IMG/VR virus record: IMGVR_UViG_3300024301_000112
Coordinates: 1 to 21,180 of that record
DNA: 21,180 nt
Origin: a virus
Strand: one strand, 5' to 3'
Part shown: piece by piece, positions 13,822-20,411 of the stretch
Layout of the letters: the number at the start of each line of letters is the position of its first letter
Numbering within the stretch: position 1 is the stretch's first letter
Notes under the pieces: generated by a model
What the model was told of the DNA's origin: nothing
The model's database searches: none
The model's input: only the letters and a program-made list of their open reading frames with translations
Translations under genes and position numbers: made by a program

Positions 13822-15536
13822 GCCACCATCTTACTAAAGTTGTGCTCCTTGGCGAACTCAATCTTACTACGGAATTTACCATCCAATAGATCACCCTTGT
13901 GACTGATGACGAATACGTTTGAGTCGTCCTCCAGTGTACCAAGGATCTTCATAAGGTTATCTACGCCGTCATGGTCGAGTGAGCTATCGAAGGTTTCGTC
14001 CAAAACGAGGAGGTTTGTTGATGTTGAGTTTTTCATACGTGCGATCTGTCGCCATGTAAACAACAAGGCCAAATCAATACGCTGCTTTTCACCCTCAGAG
14101 AACGATGCATAATTGAACGAATCCCTATGGCGTGACTTAATGACCTCGTTAAAGTTTTCGTCAAGGTGGAACGATACAAAGAAGTCAAGTACTTGTAAGT
14201 AGTTGTTCACCAGTTTGTTCATCACTGGTAGATACTCCTTAATGATCTTAGTCTTGATGCCAGTGTCCTTTAACATTTCAGCCGCTGCGTCGTTATAGGT
14301 TCTTTCATCGATCAAATGGAGTTTTTGTTCTGATACGCCGTCACGTTCCTCGACCAGAGTGGACAGTTCAGAGTTGGCCTTGCCTAGATCTCCGCCCTTG
14401 CCATTAAGGCTGCTGATGTCGTTTTCGATATTTCGTATCTGTCCTTGCATCCTGGAGATTGATGTATTGTTAGAAGAAACAAGTGATGTTCTCTTCCGTA
14501 CTTCCTCGGAAATTTCATTGAGCCGTTGAATATCCTGTTCCACAGAAGTTGACTCTGTAGAGACATCGTCCATTGCTTTGTGAAGCTCCGCCGCTTTGTC
14601 TTGGGCTGTTTTGAGTTTCCCTGATCTAACACTCTCACTAATATCTTGGGAACATGTGGGGCATGAGTCATTATCCTCATAAAACTTCGCGTCTTTAACG
14701 ACTGTCCTAATTTGCTGTTGGAACTGAGCTTGGTATTGGAGTAACGCTTGCTTTTTGTCGTGTTGCTTTTTAAGGTTTGACTGAAGCTCGTCCTGGACCT
14801 TTTCGATGTAATCAGTGGCCTCTTTACATTGCGACTGTAACGTATCGATTTCTTTGTTGAGGTTGTCGATCTCTTTACGTTTTTCTTTAATCTGACCATC
14901 ATTAATCTCCGTAATATCTCTAATGTACTTACGCTGTAGGGTTACCTTTTCCTTCATAAGCTCAAGGCGATAGTTCGTATCGTTGATCTCTTCCTTGAGT
15001 TTACCGTTTCTTTCCTTAAGGATTTGATTCATTTTACTAAACACCTGTATATCCAACAAGTCCTCGATTACTTCACGTCGGATGTAAGCAGGTAGTTGCA
15101 TAAAGGGAATGAATGAGGATGATCCTAGAACAACGATCTGGTGAAACGATTTGTGGTTTAGCTTAAGAATGTTTTGCTCAAGGAACTTTTGGTAGTCACG
15201 AGCCATGGAGGCCTGATTGATCATATTGTCGTTTTGCCATATCTCAAACTTATTTGGCTTGATACCACGAACAACCTTAAACGAATGTGGTCCAATGTCA
15301 AACTCAACCTCAACGACGGTACCCTTACCATTAATAGTATTGACCATCTGCAGTTTATTAATATCGCGGTGAGCCTTACCGAATAAACCAAACGACAATG
15401 CGTCAAGCAGTGTTGATTTACCTGAGCCGTTTTGACCGACGATTAGTGTTGATGGCGATCTATCGAGTTGTACCTCAAGGAACGTGTCACCGGTTGATAG
15501 GAAGTTCTTCCATCTTACATTACGAAACTTAATCAT
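13818..15536 (-). CDS. gp46: Recombination endonuclease subunit gp46 (Rad50/SbcC-like)
   Basis: This is a 572-residue SMC-type ATPase (T4 gp46 about 560) that pairs with gp47 to resect double-strand ends for recombination-dependent replication and host DNA breakdown. Walker A is GQNGSGKS (34-41). Long coiled coils flank the zinc hook CPTC (292-295). The ABC signature is FSEGEKQRIDLA (479-490), Walker B LLVLDETFD (509-517) and the H-loop SH at 545-546. GGAG lies 5 nt before the ATG, and the start overlaps gp47 as ATGA. Confidence 0.97.
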   Translation of the reverse strand: MIKFRNVRWKNFLSTGDTFLEVQLDRSPSTLIVGQNGSGKSTLLDALSFGLFGKAHRDINKLQMVNTINGKGTVVEVEFDIGPHSFKVVRGIKPNKFEIWQNDNMINQASMARDYQKFLEQNILKLNHKSFHQIVVLGSSSFIPFMQLPAYIRREVIEDLLDIQVFSKMNQILKERNGKLKEEINDTNYRLELMKEKVTLQRKYIRDITEINDGQIKEKRKEIDNLNKEIDTLQSQCKEATDYIEKVQDELQSNLKKQHDKKQALLQYQAQFQQQIRTVVKDAKFYEDNDSCPTCSQDISESVRSGKLKTAQDKAAELHKAMDDVSTESTSVEQDIQRLNEISEEVRKRTSLVSSNNTSISRMQGQIRNIENDISSLNGKGGDLGKANSELSTLVEERDGVSEQKLHLIDERTYNDAAAEMLKDTGIKTKIIKEYLPVMNKLVNNYLQVLDFFVSFHLDENFNEVIKSRHRDSFNYASFSEGEKQRIDLALLFTWRQIARMKNSTSTNLLVLDETFDSSLDHDGVDNLMKILGTLEDDSNVFVISHKGDLLDGKFRSKIEFAKEHNFSKMVA

Positions 15537-16594
15537 AGGATCTCCATATTCTGTGCTTCGACGTATAACCCTCGCATCAGACCCTTCATCTTTTCTTTAT
15601 CAAGTTCGGTATCAACCGACTCGACGTATGTGTCAAGCAACTCTGTGGTATCCTCAACGGATATCTCATCGTCGTTAACATTTGAGCCAAGGAACTCATC
15701 AAACGTTTCTGCGATCTTTAACTCATAGGTATCCACCTGATGTATACGATCAATGAAACGATCAAACAAGAACGGATCCGACTTATTAGCAACGACTACC
15801 TTTACGAACTTATTCTTAAGTTTATCAACATCAAAGTTGGTATAGTCGTTAACCTTATCGTCATAAACGACCTTCTCAAAGATAGAGATAGGATTGCGAA
15901 CTGGAGTTAGTTCCCTCGTTTCTGTATCGATCACGTGAAAGTATTTTGGATCGCCGGCGTCAGCCCAGGTAAACTCCATCTGAGACCCTAGGTAATGGAC
16001 ATTGCCCTGTTGCGATTTTGTATGGAAGTGGCCTGTCATAACACACTCGAATCTCTTAAAGACTTCGGCCGACATGCCGTGCGTGTTTTGTACTCCGCGC
16101 ATCATTTCGAAACCAGTCAGTTCGAGGTGGGCGCCAACCCATGAGGCATTACACTTACCTAAGAACTTCATCGTTTCTTCGTAGTTCTCGTTATTGATCC
16201 ATGGTACCAGTGCTATCTTTAGACCATCATAGTCTAAGACCTTTGGCTTCATAACGATGTTTACGTTTGATGTAAAGTATCCAAGTAGTTCCTTAAGGGA
16301 ACACAGATAGTTAGTGTTCTTATAGTATACGTCGTGGTTGCCCGGAATGATATCCATGCTAATACCATCGTCACGCATACGTTCAAGAAACGATTTACGA
16401 TTTTGATTTAATGCCTTAAAGTTGACGTACTTACGATGGTCGTAATAGTCACCAAGATGAAGTATCTGCGTAATGCCGTGTTCCTTTAGATAAGGAAAGA
16501 ATACTTCGTTGTAGAATCTGTCTTGGTAATTAAGGAAGATGTCTGAGCTATTTCTGACACCACAGTGGGTATCATTCAAGACTGCGATTTTCAT
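15533..16594 (-). CDS. gp47: Recombination endonuclease subunit gp47 (Mre11/SbcD-like)
   Basis: This is a 353-residue metallophosphoesterase nuclease (T4 gp47 is 339). Metal-binding motifs are in order: D8 and H10 (LNDTHCG), D49 (HLGDYYDHR), GNHD (85-88), H156 (GAHLELTG) and GHFH (188-191). The C-terminal ~100 residues are acidic and likely contact gp46. The ATG follows the gp55 TAA by 3 nt; upstream GGGATAA is a weak ribosome site, so coupling to gp55 is likely. Confidence 0.97.
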   Translation of the reverse strand: MKIAVLNDTHCGVRNSSDIFLNYQDRFYNEVFFPYLKEHGITQILHLGDYYDHRKYVNFKALNQNRKSFLERMRDDGISMDIIPGNHDVYYKNTNYLCSLKELLGYFTSNVNIVMKPKVLDYDGLKIALVPWINNENYEETMKFLGKCNASWVGAHLELTGFEMMRGVQNTHGMSAEVFKRFECVMTGHFHTKSQQGNVHYLGSQMEFTWADAGDPKYFHVIDTETRELTPVRNPISIFEKVVYDDKVNDYTNFDVDKLKNKFVKVVVANKSDPFLFDRFIDRIHQVDTYELKIAETFDEFLGSNVNDDEISVEDTTELLDTYVESVDTELDKEKMKGLMRGLYVEAQNMEIL

Positions 16595-16597
16595 ATG

Positions 16598-17182
16598 TTA
16601 TCCCATAAACAATTCAACGCCTGAACGTTTTTTAGTTTTTTGCTTTTTCTTTTCTTTTGTTGCGAATTCTTTGATCTGTGTATCATGGTCGCGTACCTTA
16701 TCAATACGGTCCTTGAGTTGATCAACGAATGCACGACTAACCGATTGGTCAACCATACCGCCTTCATCGTATTGAATAAAGTCGTCAATACCTGCTTTCT
16801 CAATGAATCTGAACTTGATGTCCTGCTGACGTTTTTCCTTGGCCAACCTACGAAGAAATGCATAGTAGCAAATCTGTGTAAAGTAAGCAAAGGCGTTAGG
16901 GTTACCAGTTCGAGTCGCTGTTTCAATGTTGTAGTTGGTCACTGCTTTGAGACAGTTCTCAACTGCGTCCATCACCATCTCTTCGCGGTAGGTATAGCGA
17001 ATAAAGTTGGACTTGTGGGATAAACCCTCAGCGATCTTAAGAAAACACTCTGCGATATAGTCAGGAACGATAGGTAGCTTTTCGTTCTTTTCCTCGGCCT
17101 CTCTCACGAGTTTAACGTAATCAACGACAGCCAGAGAGAACTGCTTGTTGTTGACGTAGTGTGGTTTTTGCTTAGGTTTCAT
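16598..17182 (-). CDS. gp55: Late sigma factor gp55
   Basis: This is a 194-residue protein (T4 gp55 is 185), a minimal sigma that directs host RNA polymerase to TATAAATA late promoters. ATG 17182 has GAGGAG 5 nt upstream; an earlier ATG at 17194 lacks support. Region 2-like residues include MVMDAVENCLKAVTNYNIE, then NAFAYFTQICYYAFLRRLAK, the part that binds core and reads the -10. The C-terminus is Lys-rich and ends in GVELFMG, a short hydrophobic/acidic tail of the type T4 gp55 uses to bind gp45. Promoter P5 lies just upstream; four late promoter matches occur in this window. Confidence 0.95.
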   Translation of the reverse strand: MKPKQKPHYVNNKQFSLAVVDYVKLVREAEEKNEKLPIVPDYIAECFLKIAEGLSHKSNFIRYTYREEMVMDAVENCLKAVTNYNIETATRTGNPNAFAYFTQICYYAFLRRLAKEKRQQDIKFRFIEKAGIDDFIQYDEGGMVDQSVSRAFVDQLKDRIDKVRDHDTQIKEFATKEKKKQKTKKRSGVELFMG

Positions 17183-17217
17183 AATACTCCTCAATCACTA
17201 CGATATCATATTGTACT

Positions 17218-17246
17218 ATTATACTATAGTTTAGGTTGAATGTAAA
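17218..17246 (-). promoter_or_regulatory. Sigma70-type early promoter P5, upstream of gp55
   Basis: TTTACA (17241-17246), 17-nt spacer, TATAAT (17218-17223) on the minus strand, no extended -10. It likely drives gp55-gp47-gp46 and the 60-residue gene. Upstream is AT-rich with TTAATTAA (17251-17258) but without the AATATGCATATT palindrome at this spacing. Confidence 0.88.
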
Positions 17247-17266
17247 TAGTTAATTAATAAAAATAA

Positions 17267-17297
17267 TTTCATAAATATGCATATTAGCTATTTACAT
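17267..17297 (+). repeat. 31-bp repeat, copy 2
   Basis: This copy is on the plus strand and identical by eye to the reverse complement of 13593-13623. It carries the palindrome and the -35 box of promoter P6. Confidence 0.8.
17274..17285. promoter_or_regulatory. Operator-like palindrome between divergent promoters
   Basis: AATATGCATATT, 5 bp upstream of the P6 -35 box and 27 bp from the P5 -35 box. A regulator bound here could affect both. Confidence 0.5.
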
Positions 17298-17319
17298 ATC
17301 TAGGAAACTGTGTTATAAT
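17291..17319 (+). promoter_or_regulatory. Sigma70-type promoter P6 on the plus strand (antisense)
   Basis: TTTACA (17291-17296), 17-nt spacer, TATAAT (17314-17319), with TGT as extended -10. It faces opposite to every gene in the window and would transcribe into the complement of 17354-17743 and uvsW. No plus-strand gene with coding character follows. An 8-codon ORF starting at ATG 17357 is the first one downstream. The 171-bp gap 17183-17353 contains only P5, P6, the palindrome and AT-rich DNA. Confidence 0.75.
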
Positions 17320-17353
17320 TAATTGTACCGCCGGGAGCAGGGGATATACTATA

Positions 17354-17743
17354 TTAATGGAGCTTAGTTTTACTAGAGTTTAGTTCCATCATAGCCTCAA
17401 GCATGTCTAGTTCCTCAGGCGAATCATTATACGAAGGATCTTCTAGTTCTTCAGGATAATCCTTCTGTTCCAAACACATCCTTACGTATCTTTCCTTAAC
17501 ATCATTGTCACACTCGACGTGTGATACGATATGCATGGGGTTTAGCGCAACGATGTCAGTTTTAGATAGTGGTTGCCACTTAGTGAAAACAAATCCTTGA
17601 GTCCGCTCTTTCATCATCGTGTGTAGTTCCATAGGGGACTCAAGAATAATCATAGTATTATCATTACCCTTAACCAAAGAAATCAGCTCCTCCCCCGAGG
17701 ACAACTTGAAATGGCGAATGTTGACGTCGTCTAGCTCATTCAT
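17354..17743 (-). CDS. Small conserved protein, Sm/SH3-like barrel candidate (paralogue of 4391-4675)
   Basis: This is a 129-residue protein with GAGG 7 nt before the ATG, and an ATGA overlap with the uvsW stop. The opening (IRHFKLSSGEELISLVKG) and the later segments WQPLS, LNPMHI and a V...RYVRMC stretch correspond in order to the 94-residue protein at 4675. An acidic C-terminal tail of about 35 residues (EDPSYNDSPEELDMLEAMME) is extra. Small beta-barrel of the Sm/SH3 type is a plausible fold, hence possible RNA or protein binding, but this is inference. The plus-strand promoter P6 would produce antisense RNA across this gene. Confidence 0.8.
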   Translation of the reverse strand: MNELDDVNIRHFKLSSGEELISLVKGNDNTMIILESPMELHTMMKERTQGFVFTKWQPLSKTDIVALNPMHIVSHVECDNDVKERYVRMCLEQKDYPEELEDPSYNDSPEELDMLEAMMELNSSKTKLH

Positions 17744-19239
17744 ATGTTAACCTCATAAATCTTGTAGTTAAATTTTTCTTTAGTATATATCTTTATTCTC
17801 TCAGCCGCATGATTGAGCGTGTAATTTTTGTTCTTTTTCCAGTGGAGATCATCGGCGATGTCAAACAGGATTGTATCTCGTCCATCTTCTGATTTCCGTA
17901 ATCCTCGTCCGATTGACTGTAAGACTCTGATCTGCGATTTAGACGGAGAAGCAAATATGATATTATGCAGGTTCCGTATATTAATACCAGTAGAGAAAGT
18001 ACCAAGACTAGCGACAATGATAGCATTTTTTTCGTTCTCCGTAATCGATCTTATTTGCTCTCGAGTATCGACATCAGTTGAACCAGACACGAAAAATATT
18101 TTTCTTCTACGGTGAGCTCGGTCATTGATCATATCATATAATGGTTTACCGTGCTTTTCTACATACTGAAAAAGTACTAGGGTATTTCCTTCTTGGTCCA
18201 GTGCTAAGTTACTAATAAACAAATTGCGAGGTTGGTGTGTAACGATAAAGTCGAGTTCTTCTTGATATTTAATTTTATTTATACGTTTACATAATTCGTC
18301 AGAATACTTAAGTAAAAGTACGTTGATAGTTAGGTCAGCCAGCGAACCCTTATCCATCAGATCCTTAGTGGTAGTGACATAATATGCTGGTCCAAACAAT
18401 CCCTCCAAGACAAGTTTATGGGTCTGCGTCCCATCAAGAGTACCAGTGGTACCAAAACGATACTCAGCATCACGCAGCTTAGTAAGTATAGAGGTAAGAG
18501 ACTTCGCCTTAAAATTATGCGCCTCGTCGCCGAACACCGCGCCAAACTGTTCGAACCAAGTCCCAGGAAGTTTATATATTGATTGCCAAGTTGAGATAAC
18601 CACCCTTTCGTTTTCGGCGAACTTAGGTCTGCCAGCGTATATCCTGTGACAACTAGACTCAGTGTCGAAACCATCATCGTATGCAGAGTAGTCAGCGAAG
18701 TCAGAATACATTTGTTGAACCAACGAGGTTGTCGGTACAATAATAAGGACCCTCTTATCGTGATTTGCAAGGTACCATCGAAGTAGACTGTATATGATGA
18801 GTGACTTTCCCGATGCCGTAGGTGAAACAAGTAAGGCAGACTTCCGACTGAGACCGTGCCTAATCGCTTCAAGCTGATAATCCCTAGGCTCAATTGCTTG
18901 TCCTTTCGATGATATAGTTAGGTCATTCATGAACGACATATCAACGTCAGTCTCTGCTCCAGGGTAACCATACACAAGATCTTCTTGCAGCTCAATAGTA
19001 TGGCCACGTTCTAAACTAGCAAACTCGTTAAGATACGCAAACAATCCAGCATACAGCTCTTTGGTCTGAGAGTTGTATAACCTAATACGACCGTCCCACA
19101 TTTTGTTTTTGTACGCAGGCATAAACTTATACCCAGGAACAAAGAAGGTGAAGAAATCAGTCAGCTCGTTCAAAGCCGACGGTTCTCCATCAACGGTTAT
19201 ATACGCGTGATTCTTTTTCTTAACAGTCAGTACTGACAT
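17740..19239 (-). CDS. uvsW: Recombination helicase UvsW
   Basis: This is a 499-residue SF2 helicase (T4 about 503) that unwinds R-loops and branched DNA, shutting off origin-dependent replication late in T4 infection. ATG 19239 overlaps the uvsY TAA as TAATG. Walker A is SPTASGKS (139-146), motif II DEAH (238-241), motif III is in TTGT, and motif VI is QSIGRGLRK near the C-terminus. The N-terminal ~110 residues form the family's small DNA-binding domain (AYKNKMWDGRIRLYN). It is read from the late promoter upstream of uvsY, consistent with T4 where UvsW is a late protein. Confidence 0.96.
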   Translation of the reverse strand: MSVLTVKKKNHAYITVDGEPSALNELTDFFTFFVPGYKFMPAYKNKMWDGRIRLYNSQTKELYAGLFAYLNEFASLERGHTIELQEDLVYGYPGAETDVDMSFMNDLTISSKGQAIEPRDYQLEAIRHGLSRKSALLVSPTASGKSLIIYSLLRWYLANHDKRVLIIVPTTSLVQQMYSDFADYSAYDDGFDTESSCHRIYAGRPKFAENERVVISTWQSIYKLPGTWFEQFGAVFGDEAHNFKAKSLTSILTKLRDAEYRFGTTGTLDGTQTHKLVLEGLFGPAYYVTTTKDLMDKGSLADLTINVLLLKYSDELCKRINKIKYQEELDFIVTHQPRNLFISNLALDQEGNTLVLFQYVEKHGKPLYDMINDRAHRRRKIFFVSGSTDVDTREQIRSITENEKNAIIVASLGTFSTGINIRNLHNIIFASPSKSQIRVLQSIGRGLRKSEDGRDTILFDIADDLHWKKNKNYTLNHAAERIKIYTKEKFNYKIYEVNI

Positions 19240-19685
19240 TACATGCCCGATGTAAACTGGCGCCACTTAATCATATTACCAATATTTTGATGCCGCCACT
19301 TGATGTTTTCCATGATCTCAGAAAGGGTATCAACCAGTGTTTGGAGATACTCAATGTGAGCGTTAGCTTCTTGAATGTGTTGGTCTGAATCATAAAAATG
19401 ATCCATGTCGCCTTTTAATACCTTAAGACCATTCAATGGATCGTACCCCCAACCTAGTTTATCCATCTCTGCTTTTGACATTTTGCCATTGTACCACAGC
19501 CATTTGTTCTTAAGCAGCACTTTGAACTCCATCTCCTTCTTACGAAGCTGAAGCTTTGTTACTGATAGTAGTTCTAAATATTTGGAGTGTAGTTTTGCAG
19601 ACTGCTGACTAGCAGTGTCTAGGTTTAACTCATCGATAGGAGAGTCGTTCTTCCACATCTCAAGGACTTTGTCAATCGTGATCAT
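19239..19685 (-). CDS. uvsY: Recombination mediator UvsY
   Basis: This is a 148-residue protein (T4 is 137) that loads the RecA-like UvsX on ssDNA covered by gp32. ATG 19685 is chosen because GAGGT sits 5 nt upstream; the frame opens earlier only through the preceding intergenic DNA. Typical segments are the N-terminal MITIDKVLEMWKNDSPID, the Lys-rich helix KLQLRKKEMEFKVLLKNKWL and the C-terminal helix with ENIKWRHQNIGNMIKWRQF. TAATG coupling to uvsW. Confidence 0.95.
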   Translation of the reverse strand: MITIDKVLEMWKNDSPIDELNLDTASQQSAKLHSKYLELLSVTKLQLRKKEMEFKVLLKNKWLWYNGKMSKAEMDKLGWGYDPLNGLKVLKGDMDHFYDSDQHIQEANAHIEYLQTLVDTLSEIMENIKWRHQNIGNMIKWRQFTSGM

Positions 19686-19725
19686 AATATACCTCAAAGC
19701 GTATCCCAACATTAGGATACAAAAT

Positions 19726-19733
19726 TATTTATA
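19726..19733 (-). promoter_or_regulatory. T4-type late promoter upstream of uvsY
   Basis: Exact TATAAATA on the minus strand. Its TAA is the stop codon of the tail-tube-fold gene. The uvsY ATG lies 41 nt downstream. It would put uvsY-uvsW and the following gene under gp55 control. Confidence 0.75.
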
Positions 19734-20244
19734 CGAGCTTAAAGTAGGAGTAGTTAAACGTTACGTTGCCTACTAGGTACTCAACATCGGTTGAGCTAGC
19801 ATCAAATGGTAGAGACGATAGGTTCGTTGGATACGCGTCAGTGAACTTAATCTCACGTGATACGTTGTTGTGAGAGTTCAAAATCATTAAAGACATGTCT
19901 CGTTGTTTACGAACACCAGTATCGTCCTCGACCACAAGACCCATCATCCAATCGTGAATTTCTTTATAGTTAACCAGATCCTCGTCGATCAAAAAGGTCA
20001 TTTCAAATTGACCATACTCGACCTTATCTGGCATTGAGGTAATGTTTCTTTGTGGTGTATTTAACGGTGCACCAGTAACCGACAAGTCAGGAAGCGCAAC
20101 GGTCTGTACCGTAAACTGAGCGTTCTTATACTTTTGGTTATCGATCAACAACCTAAATCCGGATGGACTTACGAATGTTGGGTTAGCGATTACTTGGCTC
20201 GTCTCTGCGCCCTCGCTAAAATCGACGTTAAGCTGATATGCCAT
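19729..20244 (-). CDS. Tail-tube-fold virion protein (gp19-like)
   Basis: This is a 171-residue structural protein. The order of features matches the T4 gp19 tail tube: an opening strand with FRLLID, then FTVQTVALPDLSV, then MTFLIDEDLVNYKEIHDWM, and a C-terminal block VSREIKFTDAYPTNLSSLPF ending in aromatic strands (FNYSYF). T4 gp19 has an equivalent EIEIKGLWPTN block. The main tube gene normally lies beside gp18, far from gp23, so this is probably a second tube-fold protein. Alternatives are gp54-like initiator or what other annotations at this place call gp3. GAGG lies 8 nt upstream; late promoter at 20345-20352. Confidence 0.8.
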   Translation of the reverse strand: MAYQLNVDFSEGAETSQVIANPTFVSPSGFRLLIDNQKYKNAQFTVQTVALPDLSVTGAPLNTPQRNITSMPDKVEYGQFEMTFLIDEDLVNYKEIHDWMMGLVVEDDTGVRKQRDMSLMILNSHNNVSREIKFTDAYPTNLSSLPFDASSTDVEYLVGNVTFNYSYFKLV

Positions 20245-20344
20245 TTGCTAAACCTCTAGTCTAAAGCCATATTGACTACTTTGTGTAGTCTACCTGCCTT
20301 CATTAGTTTGTGTAGTTTCTTCATATATTTTCTAATCATATAAC

Positions 20345-20352
20345 TATTTATA
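20345..20352 (-). promoter_or_regulatory. T4-type late promoter upstream of the tail-tube-fold gene
   Basis: Exact TATAAATA, just after the gp23 terminator on the minus strand, about 100 nt before the ATG at 20244. It leaves an untranslated leader of roughly 90 nt in which I see no other feature. Confidence 0.75.
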
Positions 20353-20355
20353 CAC

Positions 20356-20382
20356 AAAAAGAAGGGGGCCTAAGCCCCCTTC
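20356..20382 (-). terminator. Rho-independent terminator of gp23
   Basis: On the minus strand GAAGGGGGC and GCCCCCTTC form a perfect 9-bp stem with a 4-nt loop, followed by five T. It lies 30 nt after the gp23 stop. This is a strong terminator, as expected after the most abundant late protein. Confidence 0.92.
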
Positions 20383-20387
20383 AACGA

Positions 20388-20401
20388 GTACATTAATGTA
20401 C
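20388..20401. other. 14-bp palindrome between gp23 stop and its terminator
   Basis: GTACATTAATGTAC is a perfect palindrome 10 bp downstream of the gp23 stop. It may form a small additional hairpin in the 3' end of the capsid mRNA; no other role is evident. Confidence 0.5.
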
Positions 20402-20411
20402 CTTCTTATTA

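Noticed and set aside
18276-18283. TATAAATA inside uvsW
   Set aside because: It is within the coding sequence (INKIK), about 540 nt from the next gene start at 17743. A late start for that gene cannot be excluded, but the spacing is unlike the other late promoters.
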